A DNA stretch of 41,403 bases, from the NCBI GenBank assembly GCA_017469845.1, contig JAFUFP010000054.1, positions 1 to 41,403 of the forward strand, written 5' to 3'. This stretch comes from Bacteroidales bacterium (GTDB lineage: Bacteria; Bacteroidota; Bacteroidia; Bacteroidales; UBA932). The notes under the pieces are model-generated. The model saw only the letters and a program-made list of their open reading frames with translations, was not told the origin of the DNA and searched no databases. The position numbers were made by a program, and so were the translations under genes. Shown here piece by piece: positions 1-8,649 of this stretch (position 1 is its first letter; each line of letters begins with the position of its first letter).

Positions 1-2017
1 TCTTCCAACCATGGCCTTCCAGTTCGAAAGGGCTGCCGAACGCCATGGGACAATCCTGTGTCTGCGTCACAGATTGCTTCGGAAATGCTCCGAAATCAAA
101 AATCTCTCTTTTGCAATAGGTATTTGATGCGTCAGTCCTACCTTCGAGCGAAGCGGGTGAAGTAAGGATCGAACGGTACTGGTAACGCACCTCATAAGAA
201 TGGGGATGGTAGGTCCTGTCAGCGGCGATCACGCCGTTGCAGTTGAACGATCCGTCGGAAGCGTCATGGTCGTTGAAATCACCTCCGAAAGCGAAGATGT
301 GGTCCGTACCTCCGGTATTCACCGGCCAGCTGATGGCCTGGTCGACGAAGTCCCATATATATCCTCCCTGGTATGCCGGATACTTGCGCACGGCGTCCCA
401 GTACTCCTTGAAGTTTCCGATGGAATTGCCCATGGCATGGGCGTATTCGCACTGGATGAGGGGACGGTCGGGATTGGAGGTGGCGTACCTTATACAGCCT
501 TCCACTCCGAGATACATCGGGCAATAGATGTCGGTATTGCGGTCACGTCCCGCCCTTTCGTACTGTACCGGACGGGAAGAATCATACGCCTTGATCCAGT
601 CGTACAGCTGATAGAAGTTCTCACCGTTTCCGGCTTCATTGCCCATACTCCAGACAACTACGCACGGATGGTTGAAATCCCTTTTCACCATCCTCTGTCC
701 CCTCTGGAGATGAGCGTACGTGAAGTCGGTCCTCTTCGCCAGGGTAGCGTCACCGTAACCCATTCCGTGGGATTCGATGTTCGCTTCGTCGGTCACATAT
801 ATTCCGTACTCGTCGCACAGGTCGTACCAAACGGGATCGTTGGGATAATGGCTGGTCCTGACGGCATTGACGTTGAGTTCCTTCATTATGCGGATATCCC
901 TTATCATGTCTTCCCGAGAAAGGACATAGCCGCCGTAGGGATCTATCTCATGACGGTCCACTCCTTTTATGAGGACAGGCTTTCCGTTGACGAGGAACTG
1001 GGCTCCCTTCACCTCCACTGTCCGGAATCCCATCCTTACTGAAGTGCTTTCGCAAACGCCCTTACCGTCCTTGGCGGTAACGGTCAGACGGTACAGATTG
1101 GGGTCCTCGGCGCTCCAAAGCTTCGGAGAGGAAACCTTTCCCTCATACCTGAGGGCGACATTTCCGTTTTCGGATTCTTCGAACCTTCTTGGAACGGGTG
1201 TGGCGAAAGAAGCCACATCCTTGCCTTCAGCATCGGTGAGGGTGTACTGCACTGTCGTGATTCCGGGGGTGACTTCGGCATAGACGGAGAAGTTTCCTTC
1301 CATGTCACCTTTGATGTGGACGTCTTCGATTCTTCTCTGTTCCCTGGTATACACATATATTCCGCGGGCGATTCCCGTGAATCTCCAGAAATCCTGATCC
1401 TCCAGATAAGTGCCGTCACACCAGCGGAAGATTTCAAGAGCGATTACGTTCTCGCCTTCCTTCACCGCCTTGGTTATGTCGAAGCGGGCCTCGAGCTTGC
1501 TGTCCTCGCTGTAGCCGACCTCCTTTCCATTCACCCAGACTCTGACATTGGATGTCGCGGAGCCGATACAGAGGCATATCTGCTTTCCGATCCAGGACTT
1601 GTCAACAGTGAAGGTTCTTCTGTACTGTCCCACATAATTGTCCTCCGTTGCGGGATAGGGAGGGTTTGTCTCGTAGTTCCCTCTCCATGCATAACCTATG
1701 TTCACGTAGAGAGGGTCTCCGTAACCGTTGAGTTCCAGCATTCCGGGAACAGGGATCTCATCCCATGAGGAGTCGTTGTATCCGACCGCCTCGAACCCTT
1801 TGAGACGTGTAGTCACCGAGGGGTTGAAATGGAACTTCCACATTCCCGAAAGGGAAAGGGTATTCTGCTGGTCGGTAGTGAATGTTGCGCTCATCGGCAG
1901 GCGGTTCCTTTCAACGATTCCGGGATCCTGCCAATCTTCCATTTTCTGTGCGGAAGAGACGGCTCCCGCGAGAGGAAGCACAGCCGCTGCGAAAATCAAT
2001 TTGAAAAAAGGTTTCAT
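1..2017 (-). CDS. lacZ: Beta-galactosidase, glycoside hydrolase family 2 (3' end outside window)
   Basis: Read on the minus strand from ATG at 2017, frame open to the left edge (672 codons visible). It starts with a signal peptide (MKPFFKLIFAAAVLPLAGA, cleavage near AVSSAQ), then a jelly-roll sugar-binding domain, an Ig-like domain and a TIM barrel. GH2 signatures: NVNAVRTSHYPNDP, acid/base Glu in WSMGNEAG (about residue 461), nucleophile Glu in IQCEYAHAMGNS (about residue 524), and HPHSYEVRYQYRSI. It should hydrolyse terminal beta-galactosides in the periplasm as part of glycan use. Family similarity stops near residue 620 (position about 150-165); the last 50 or so codons look unrelated and use different codons (see findings). 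It lies 30 bases downstream of the metallophosphoesterase gene and is probably co-transcribed with it. Substrate specificity within GH2 is inferred. Confidence 0.88.
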   Translation of the reverse strand, partial: MKPFFKLIFAAAVLPLAGAVSSAQKMEDWQDPGIVERNRLPMSATFTTDQQNTLSLSGMWKFHFNPSVTTRLKGFEAVGYNDSSWDEIPVPGMLELNGYGDPLYVNIGYAWRGNYETNPPYPATEDNYVGQYRRTFTVDKSWIGKQICLCIGSATSNVRVWVNGKEVGYSEDSKLEARFDITKAVKEGENVIALEIFRWCDGTYLEDQDFWRFTGIARGIYVYTREQRRIEDVHIKGDMEGNFSVYAEVTPGITTVQYTLTDAEGKDVASFATPVPRRFEESENGNVALRYEGKVSSPKLWSAEDPNLYRLTVTAKDGKGVCESTSVRMGFRTVEVKGAQFLVNGKPVLIKGVDRHEIDPYGGYVLSREDMIRDIRIMKELNVNAVRTSHYPNDPVWYDLCDEYGIYVTDEANIESHGMGYGDATLAKRTDFTYAHLQRGQRMVKRDFNHPCVVVWSMGNEAGNGENFYQLYDWIKAYDSSRPVQYERAGRDRNTDIYCPMYLGVEGCIRYATSNPDRPLIQCEYAHAMGNSIGNFKEYWDAVRKYPAYQGGYIWDFVDQAISWPVNTGGTDHIFAFGGDFNDHDASDGSFNCNGVIAADRTYHPHSYEVRYQYRSILTSPASLEGRTDASNTYCKREIFDFGAFPKQSVTQTQDCPMAFGSPFELEGHGWK

Positions 2018-2047
2018 TTATGGTTTTGGGGTTTGTGTTCCTGATGG

Positions 2048-3964
2048 TCATTTCTTGTTGTACGATGCCGGGACTGACAGGAGAGTCACCCTCCCGTCCA
2101 TAGCGGTTGCGAGTATCCTGAAGTCCTTTCCCTCTCGCCACACCTGAAGAGGATTGATGAGGGCTATGGACAGTTTATGGGCCCATAGGACATCACCTGT
2201 CTCGGAAGACATGGCGATGAGATTCCCTTTGCAGGTCGGTATGAAAAGTACCCCGTCCTTTTCAACAAGGGCGGTGGGAGCTATCTCATAACCAGTCATG
2301 TTCTCCTTTTCCCATATCTTTTCGGGAGAATCCGGGGATATGGCGTAGGTCTTGTGGAACATGGTCTTCGAGAAGATCTTCGTCCCGTCTTCGGACATTC
2401 CGAGGGCATCCCTTCCGCCTTCAACGAAGAAGGCCTGCTCTCCGGTACGGGCATCTATCGCATAGATCCTGCGGTCGGGAACCGCCACGAATATCTTTCC
2501 TCCGGCTTTGACGGGGACACAAGAGGCCGGCGAATAGTTCCTCACGGGACGTCCTACGGTCCAGACCCACTGCAATGCCCCCGTATCGGGATCGAGGGAA
2601 TAGAGTTTCCTGCCCCAGGTTCCGAAGACCACCTGCTGCCCGTCAATGAACGGTGTCGAAGCCTGATGTCCCTCCACCTCGGAGTATTCCCACACAAGGG
2701 AACCGTCACGAAGAGAAAGGCAACGGAAAGCACCGTCCGATGCGCCTATATAGACTTTTCCGTTTCTTATGACTGGCGAGGCGACCACGGATTTACGGGC
2801 GGAATGGGACCAGAGGATTTCTCCGTCGGAAGTTCCGAGAGCATAGATCTTGCCGTCAGAGCATCCCACAACGAGAGTTTTTCCTTCGACGGCGGGAGTG
2901 GAGAATATCTTTCCCGGGAACTTTCGGGACCACACCGTCTTCCCGTCCCTTAGCGAAATCGCCCTCACGAAACCCGAAGAAGTCGTATAAAAGGCCGTAT
3001 CTCCGCTTATGGCGGAACCTGCCACGATATTGTATTCATCCTGGAAGGTCCATATTTCCTTGACCCCGGGATAAGTGTCATTGACATCATACCTCATCCA
3101 GGGATAATCGGCCGGTAGGCCGTGCGCATCGTAGGATACGGTATCTTTGACAGGAGACAGACGGGCGGTATACCACGGTTCCAAAAGGACAGCCGAATGT
3201 GGATATACCCTTCTTTCAGCCACAGCCACGCTGTCTTCATACAGTTCGATGATATTGTACCCGGCAGCACCGTTTCCCGACATTCCGGAACGTCCCAATA
3301 CAGCCGGTATTCCGCCGTAGTTGAGGGCCGTATTGGCATGCCAATGACCGCCGATTTCGAAACGGACGTCAAGCGCCTTGAGGGTTCTGGTGACATCGGA
3401 ATAGTTCAGAACCGACGAATCCATAGGATAGTGGTTCATGAAAATGCTTTTCCTTCCCTTCGGAAGGTTCTCAAGCCAAACCATGCTCTCATGAGGGACA
3501 AGGGCCGGGGACATCCTCATGTCGGGTCCGCTGTTGCAACCGATGAACCTCCATCCGCCTTCCTCGAAGCAGAACTGCTCATATCCGAAAACGGAGAGAA
3601 AAGTGTTGCATCCGCTCTCGGACCAGTTGGCGTCATGATTTCCCGCGAGAACATAATGCCTCACCTTGAGTGAATCGATGATGGATTTGGCGAGAGCGAT
3701 CTCCTCATCCGAACCGAAGTCAGTAATGTCACCGCCGAACACCACGAAATCGAGTGATTCCTGACGGTTGAGGTCCCTTATGCATAGACGGAGATCCTCC
3801 ACCGAAGGAGCGTTGACCGCTATGTGGACATCGGTAATGAAAGCGAAACGGACCGGCCTTTCTCCATATCCCGAAGAAAGGGGCAAGGCTCTGCATACCG
3901 TTCCCGTAAATGGCAGGAACAGTACGGTAAAGAGCACCGCTGCAACTTGGAAGAACTTTTTCAC
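2048..3964 (-). CDS. Secreted metallophosphoesterase with C-terminal PQQ-like beta-propeller
   Basis: I choose a GTG start at 3964, giving 638 aa with a clean signal peptide (MKKFFQVAAVLFTVLFLPF). An ATG further upstream at 4069 is in frame, but a promoter -7 box (TATCTTCG, minus, 3986-3993) lies between the two. Domain 1 (about residues 35-260) is a calcineurin-like phosphoesterase with all metal-ligand blocks: TDVHI, GGDITD, GNHDANW, NHYPMDS, GGHWHAN. Domain 2 (about 270-638) has repeated blades of the type DGxxxWS...TPAV..GxxxVGxxDGKIYAL, as in PQQ-binding-like propellers. The substrate cannot be told from sequence; a periplasmic phosphodiester or phosphomonoester is likely. It is followed after 30 bases by the beta-galactosidase. 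Confidence 0.85.
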   Translation of the reverse strand: MKKFFQVAAVLFTVLFLPFTGTVCRALPLSSGYGERPVRFAFITDVHIAVNAPSVEDLRLCIRDLNRQESLDFVVFGGDITDFGSDEEIALAKSIIDSLKVRHYVLAGNHDANWSESGCNTFLSVFGYEQFCFEEGGWRFIGCNSGPDMRMSPALVPHESMVWLENLPKGRKSIFMNHYPMDSSVLNYSDVTRTLKALDVRFEIGGHWHANTALNYGGIPAVLGRSGMSGNGAAGYNIIELYEDSVAVAERRVYPHSAVLLEPWYTARLSPVKDTVSYDAHGLPADYPWMRYDVNDTYPGVKEIWTFQDEYNIVAGSAISGDTAFYTTSSGFVRAISLRDGKTVWSRKFPGKIFSTPAVEGKTLVVGCSDGKIYALGTSDGEILWSHSARKSVVASPVIRNGKVYIGASDGAFRCLSLRDGSLVWEYSEVEGHQASTPFIDGQQVVFGTWGRKLYSLDPDTGALQWVWTVGRPVRNYSPASCVPVKAGGKIFVAVPDRRIYAIDARTGEQAFFVEGGRDALGMSEDGTKIFSKTMFHKTYAISPDSPEKIWEKENMTGYEIAPTALVEKDGVLFIPTCKGNLIAMSSETGDVLWAHKLSIALINPLQVWREGKDFRILATAMDGRVTLLSVPASYNKK

Positions 3965-3985
3965 GAGTGTAAGGATTGGAATAAG

Positions 3986-4009
3986 CGAAGATAACATTTT
4001 TTCGGCGAA
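3986..4009 (-). promoter_or_regulatory. Promoter -7 box plus adjacent inverted repeat, metallophosphoesterase gene
   Basis: On the minus strand, TATCTTCG (plus 3986-3993) matches the Bacteroidota -7 consensus TAnnTTTG at 7 of 8 positions or better, and sits about 22 bases before the GTG at 3964. Seven bases upstream of it is TTCGCCGAA (4001-4009), an imperfect palindrome TTCG-N-CGAA. The same box, spacer length and palindrome recur at 38719-38742 before the MFS operon. The promoter role is inferred from consensus and position; the operator role is a guess. Confidence 0.6.
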
Positions 4010-4080
4010 CAGCGCCACTGTTTGCGATAAAAGCGCGCGGGGTAACCGTAAAAGCAATTCCTTCCCCAAACCAAGACAAA

Positions 4081-4113
4081 TATGCCCGGAGGATCGGAAT
4101 CCTTCCGGGCATA
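4081..4113 (-). terminator. Rho-independent-like terminator of the bat operon
   Basis: On the minus strand TATGCCCGGA-A-GGAT / ATCC-TCCGGGCATA forms a stem of about 14 bp with one bulged A and a TCCG loop, followed by TTTGTCTTGG. It lies 35 bases beyond the batDE stop codon and just upstream of the metallophosphoesterase promoter, so it separates the two minus-strand units. Confidence 0.7.
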
Positions 4114-4148
4114 TCGATTGTTTGTCATGCCTTCAGCGTATCACCGTG

Positions 4149-6842
4149 TCAGATGACCTCCATGTCAGAGGATTTCATCCAGCCTTCCCTGCCGTCGGAG
4201 AGTTGGATATTCCTCCATGAACCCACTTCATCAAGCACCTTCACCTTCGTTCCTTCATGGAGTACGAAAAGGTCCTTTGCGCCTTCAGAGGAAGGGGAGC
4301 TCTTCACCGATGAGACGGGAACCATGACGATGGCGTCATCAGCTTTCTCGAAGTCTTTCTTCTGCCAAATTGCCATGGAAAGGGTCAGGACAAAGAGCAG
4401 GAATGCCGCTATGCCCGTGAAGAATCCGAGTCTTCTCTTCCCGGCCGAACTGCCGAGAATGAAAAGAAGGGCAAGTGCCAATGTCAAGGCGAGCAGAAGA
4501 AGCGAAAGCACCGCCCATGAATTCGAGCCCATGGTGTAGCAAAGGCTCCTCATCCAACCGCGCAGGAAGAATTCCGGGACGGAATCGATCTTGTCCTGCA
4601 CCTGGGAAGAAGCGAACTCGAGGTTGAATCTGGCATCCTTGTGGGAAGGATCCACCTTCAGCGCCCTCTCGTAATTGAGAATCGCCTTGGGATAATCCCC
4701 GGCCTTGAAATATGCGTTGCCCGCATTGTAATAGACGTCAGCGGATTCGATGCCGGTGGCGGCTATGGCCTCAAACGAAGATGCCGCATCGGTCCAAAGG
4801 CCGGCTTCATATGCCGTCACTCCCCTGTTCCACAGAGAATCCGGATAGCTGTCCTGGGCGTCGGCGGCGAAAGGAAGGACCAAAAGGAGTATGGCTGAAA
4901 CCGCACCCGCGGCCGATTTCCTGGAAGAAGAGTGTCCTTTCATCGATGAATCAATTTTGGAAATCACATCCACTGCGCTGTCATAATGCGCCTTCATGGC
5001 CTCGTTACCCTCACTGGGGGCATAGCGTGCGTACTCACAGGCGTCGAGAAGGGATATGAACTGGTCGACAGTCTCCTGGGGGACCCCACCCGAAAGCAGG
5101 GAAGAGGACATGTTGTCCCTTGAAAGAGCTTCTCCGGAGATGTTCAGTTTGTCGCTCATGAATCCCAGCAGTGCCCTGTGAAGCTCCTCGTAGAATGCCG
5201 TATAGAGATTCTTCGAAAGGAAGTCTCCCGCCGTCTTGAGGCGGCCCAGAGCCATCTTTGTCGCCCTTCTGTTCTTCGATGATACCACGTCAGCCCTTCT
5301 GGCCGCAGCCGAACGGAGTCCTGTCCAAAGGCCGAGGAATGCGGCGAGAAGAAGAGAGGCCAGAATCCAGAAAAGCGGCTTACCGACGAAGAATGACGAA
5401 CCGCCTTCAAGAGAAGGTGCCTTCGTCCTTATGTAACGGATATCCTCACCGAGATTGCGTACGCCCTTGCGGTCGGTCACCTGGAGGGTCGACCCTCCCG
5501 TCGAAGCGGCGGAGTCACCCTGACCCCTGGCGACCCTGAATGTGATGGGGTCGGTCTTCACGGTAACGTACTGACCGGAAGATGTATCATAGTAGGAATA
5601 CTCTATCGGTTCGATGGTGAATTCCCCGTGGCTTCTCGGAATGAAAGGATACTCGAAACTCTTGCTCCCGGACGTTCCGCCTGTTCCCCTGTCGGTATTC
5701 TCCGTAACCTTGGTGTCATAGACTTCCATATCGGGAGGGAACGACACCTTGGGAGCCTCCAACAGGGAGACATTGCCCTTACCCGAAACCGTCACCATAA
5801 GGGATACGGCCTCATGGGTCTTCAGGGAGTCCTTGGACATCTTTGCGCTTATGGAGAACTTGCCGACTCCGCCTCCGAAAGAGGAAGGAGCGCCCGAAGG
5901 AAGGGACTTCACGTTCACCGTGATCGCGGGAGTGGATATCCTCTTGCGGATCGTCCTGTAATCATCCTCGAAGAAGCTGTCGAATATGCTTCCTGTACCC
6001 CTGGAAGGAGTCCGCACGTTCACAAGGACAACGAGCTCGGAAGGATCGATCTGCAAAGAGCCGGCCTGCTGAGGAATGATGACATAACGTCTCAGTACGG
6101 CAGTATTGTATATCTTGTCGTCAAATGATTCCCGCTGAAATTCGATATTGGAGGGAGCCTCAGTTTCCTGGCTCCAGAAGCCGTTGAAGGAAGGGAATTT
6201 CGCATCCTCGAATCCGGCCAGATTGACTCTCTGATAGAGTTTGAGTGTAGCGGTTATCGGTTCACCGATGACGGCCGAAGTCTTGCTGAGCGAGAGCCTC
6301 ATGAAAAGATCTTCGGAAGAAACTTCGCCGGTCGAAGAAGTCGACGGCTGGCTCTGGGAAGACCCTCCGCCCGATGATGATCCCGAAGAACTTCCACGGG
6401 ATGATGAAGAACTTCCGTTCGTGACGACCTCAATTGTCGCCGTTCTGGAAGAGATGGCGTTGCCCTTCACTTTGGCTGTAGCTGCGGGCAGCTGGAACGT
6501 TCCCGCGGATTTCGGGGCGAGAATATACGTGTAGGTATGTTGGGAAGACCTGGTACGTTTCCCGTTCAATATCTGGATGGACGTGGATGTACCTTTCTGG
6601 GGGCCCCATACCAGTTGGAAATCATTCCCGGCCGACCACTGGAAATCCGACGGTGAATCATCCCCTTCAATGATGAAAGTGACATTGAACTGTTCATCCA
6701 GACCCACCATGTTGGGGGCCTCGACTTTTATGTCATTCTGGGCACCAAGCGCCCAAGAAGCGGAAAGGAAGACGACTACAGCTGTCAACACTGATGCCGC
6801 CTTTCTGATTCCTGTTCCCGTTATACCCTTTAAACTTCTCAT
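4149..6842 (-). CDS. batD: BatD-BatE fusion protein of the aerotolerance operon
   Basis: 897 aa. Residues 1-35 are a signal sequence, followed by Ig-like periplasmic BatD domains, a Ser/Gly-rich linker (about 144-170), a membrane segment (about 483-505, FFVGKPLFWILASLLLAAFL) and a cytoplasmic helical region. At Met634 (position 4943) a second signal-like segment begins (MKGHSSSRKSAAGAVSAILL), then TPR repeats (DVYYNAGNAYFKAGDYPKAI), two membrane helices and a C-terminal SH3-like domain (LHEGTKVKVLDEVGSWRNIQ). The second part matches a whole BatE protein of about 264 aa. Bacteroidales usually have separate batD and batE genes; here no stop separates them. The topology stays plausible because the internal signal would serve as a membrane anchor. 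Last gene of the operon, 6 bases after batC. Its molecular function in the Bat system is not established. Confidence 0.87.
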   Translation of the reverse strand: MRSLKGITGTGIRKAASVLTAVVVFLSASWALGAQNDIKVEAPNMVGLDEQFNVTFIIEGDDSPSDFQWSAGNDFQLVWGPQKGTSTSIQILNGKRTRSSQHTYTYILAPKSAGTFQLPAATAKVKGNAISSRTATIEVVTNGSSSSSRGSSSGSSSGGGSSQSQPSTSSTGEVSSEDLFMRLSLSKTSAVIGEPITATLKLYQRVNLAGFEDAKFPSFNGFWSQETEAPSNIEFQRESFDDKIYNTAVLRRYVIIPQQAGSLQIDPSELVVLVNVRTPSRGTGSIFDSFFEDDYRTIRKRISTPAITVNVKSLPSGAPSSFGGGVGKFSISAKMSKDSLKTHEAVSLMVTVSGKGNVSLLEAPKVSFPPDMEVYDTKVTENTDRGTGGTSGSKSFEYPFIPRSHGEFTIEPIEYSYYDTSSGQYVTVKTDPITFRVARGQGDSAASTGGSTLQVTDRKGVRNLGEDIRYIRTKAPSLEGGSSFFVGKPLFWILASLLLAAFLGLWTGLRSAAARRADVVSSKNRRATKMALGRLKTAGDFLSKNLYTAFYEELHRALLGFMSDKLNISGEALSRDNMSSSLLSGGVPQETVDQFISLLDACEYARYAPSEGNEAMKAHYDSAVDVISKIDSSMKGHSSSRKSAAGAVSAILLLVLPFAADAQDSYPDSLWNRGVTAYEAGLWTDAASSFEAIAATGIESADVYYNAGNAYFKAGDYPKAILNYERALKVDPSHKDARFNLEFASSQVQDKIDSVPEFFLRGWMRSLCYTMGSNSWAVLSLLLLALTLALALLFILGSSAGKRRLGFFTGIAAFLLFVLTLSMAIWQKKDFEKADDAIVMVPVSSVKSSPSSEGAKDLFVLHEGTKVKVLDEVGSWRNIQLSDGREGWMKSSDMEVI

Positions 6843-6848
6843 CTTCTT

Positions 6849-7610
6849 CTACCAGTTCTTCTCTTTCTGTCTTGACTTCAGAGCCTCGGCCTTTTCCTTG
6901 TTCACCTTGTCCTGGGTCTCTTTCTCTTTGGCCTGTATGGCCTGGAGCATCTGCTGTGCCTGCTGGGGAGAAATCTTTCCTTCCCGGGGCTGCTGACCCT
7001 CTCCGGACTGATTGTCCTGATTCTGTTGATTCTGATCCTGGTTCTGGTCCTGATTCTGCTGATTCTGGTCCTCTTTGTCGTTGCCTCCGCCCTGCTGGTC
7101 CTGATTCTGCTGATCCTGGTTCCGGTCCTCGTTATTGTCACCTCCGCTTCCGCCGCCTTGTTGCTGCTCCTGAAGTTTCTTCTTGGCGTAGATGTAGTTC
7201 TCCTTGGCGTCCATATCGGCGGGATTCCTCAGGAGGGACTGCTTGAAAGCGTCGACGGCTCCCTGCCAGTCTTCCTTTGCTATGGCGACATCGCCCTTGT
7301 TGTAGTAATAGTCCGCTCCGTAAGGTGATACGGGAGCGACTTGCGAAAGTGACTCCAGGTGGGTTGCGGCCTCGTCCATATTCCCCTGACGATAGAGGTT
7401 GGATGCGAGATTGTATTTCGCGGCGAATGATGTGGAATCCTTCACCAGGGCTTTCCTGTAGTTGATGTCCGCCCCGGAATAATCACCTTTGCGGAACTTG
7501 CGGTTGCCGCTCCTCACGTCGTGGCGGTCCACCTGTGCGAACGAGAACTGGCAGAGCAGAATCGTCACCAAGACTGCCGCACTTCTTGATATGAAATTGT
7601 TCACTTTCAT
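6849..7610 (-). CDS. batC: BatC, periplasmic TPR protein with Gln/Asp/Asn-rich tail
   Basis: 253 aa. Signal peptide MKVNNFISRSAAVLVTILLC with cleavage after FSFAQ. Three to four TPR-type units follow (for example GDYSGADINYRKALVKDSTS and GDVAIAKEDWQGAVDAFKQS, about residues 35-140). Then comes a low-complexity stretch of QNQDQN repeats (about 148-205) and a charged helical end rich in Lys/Glu. This architecture and the position between batB and batDE identify BatC. TPRs suggest a scaffold for the vWA proteins BatA and BatB at the inner membrane; that role is inferred. Spacing is 6 bases to each neighbour, typical of an operon. Confidence 0.88.
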   Translation of the reverse strand: MKVNNFISRSAAVLVTILLCQFSFAQVDRHDVRSGNRKFRKGDYSGADINYRKALVKDSTSFAAKYNLASNLYRQGNMDEAATHLESLSQVAPVSPYGADYYYNKGDVAIAKEDWQGAVDAFKQSLLRNPADMDAKENYIYAKKKLQEQQQGGGSGGDNNEDRNQDQQNQDQQGGGNDKEDQNQQNQDQNQDQNQQNQDNQSGEGQQPREGKISPQQAQQMLQAIQAKEKETQDKVNKEKAEALKSRQKEKNW

Positions 7611-7616
7611 TTTCCG

Positions 7617-8627
7617 TCAGTTTTCTTCCCTTGTGAAAAGATGCCTGCGGGATTTTCTCTCGCCGACCAGCATTTCAAGAATCAGGAAAAACAGTGCCGC
7701 TCCCAGGAAATACATGAACTGCTCGTTGTATTCCTCGAACTGCACGGAGTTGAATTCCTCGGCCTCCATCTTCCGTATGTCATCGATGATGGGATTCAGA
7801 CCGAACTCCTCGTTCCCGGCATGGATATAGGCACCGCCTCCGGCCTGGGCTATATCCTGGAGTGTCTTTTCATCAAGCTTCGTGACGACGATATTGCCGT
7901 CCCTGTCCTTGAGGAGTTCCCCGTTCATGGGGATGGGCTGTCCCTGGGCGGAACCGACACCGATCGTGTACACTTTGATTCCCATCTGTGCCGCCTGGGT
8001 CGCCGCTTCAACCGGATCGTCCTCATGGTTCTCTCCGTCGGTGATCACGACGATGGCGCGGCTCTTTTCACTCTGAGCACTGAAACTCCGGATCGCTGTT
8101 GTGATGGCTTCACCGATCGCGGTTCCCTGGACAGGAACGGACTCGGTCGAAATGTTCCCGAGAAACATCTTGGCGGAGACATAGTCAGTCGTTATCGGGA
8201 GCTGGACAAAGGAAGTTCCGGCGAAAAGGATGAGTCCGATACGGTCTTCCTGGAGACGGTCGGATAGTCTCGAGATGGCGAGTTTGGCCCTTTCGAGACG
8301 GTTGGGGCTGTAATCCTGCGCAAGCATCGAGTTCGAGACGTCCAGAACCACTATGACTTCGGCGCCCCTGGCCTTGTGCTCACTGAGCTTTGCTCCGATC
8401 TGCGGTCTCGAAATACCCACCACGAGGAAGAAGAAAGCGAGGCTGAAAAGGATCACCCTGACCCATCCCTTGGAACGGGAATAGGAAGGCATCAGGGCAT
8501 TCGTAAGGGCCTCGTCACCGAACTTGCGCACACGGACATTCCTTCTGTACCTTTTCAGACCGTACAGAAGAAACACTACCGGGATGAGCAGCAGCAAAAC
8601 AAGATATTGCGGTTGAGCGAAAAGCAT
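7617..8627 (-). CDS. batB: BatB, membrane-anchored von Willebrand factor A protein
   Basis: 336 aa from ATG at 8627. The frame stays open upstream, but this start gives the usual BatB N-terminus (MLFAQPQYLVLLLLIPVVFL) and has an unusually strong Shine-Dalgarno, AAGGAGGAAAG, directly before it. Two N-terminal membrane helices, then a vWA domain with MIDAS motif DVSNSM (about residue 92) and a second metal motif TDGENHEDDP, and a C-terminal membrane helix (FMYFLGAALFFLILEMLV). The MIDAS site implies metal-dependent protein binding in the periplasm or at the membrane. It starts 22 bases after batA ends. Confidence 0.92.
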   Translation of the reverse strand: MLFAQPQYLVLLLLIPVVFLLYGLKRYRRNVRVRKFGDEALTNALMPSYSRSKGWVRVILFSLAFFFLVVGISRPQIGAKLSEHKARGAEVIVVLDVSNSMLAQDYSPNRLERAKLAISRLSDRLQEDRIGLILFAGTSFVQLPITTDYVSAKMFLGNISTESVPVQGTAIGEAITTAIRSFSAQSEKSRAIVVITDGENHEDDPVEAATQAAQMGIKVYTIGVGSAQGQPIPMNGELLKDRDGNIVVTKLDEKTLQDIAQAGGGAYIHAGNEEFGLNPIIDDIRKMEAEEFNSVQFEEYNEQFMYFLGAALFFLILEMLVGERKSRRHLFTREEN

Positions 8628-8649
8628 CTTTCCTCCTTTCTTTCTTATG

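Noticed and set aside
200..1042. Long plus-strand open frame (280 codons) opposite the beta-galactosidase
   Set aside because: It is antisense to a clear GH2 gene, has no recognisable domain and is explained by the codon bias of the real gene.
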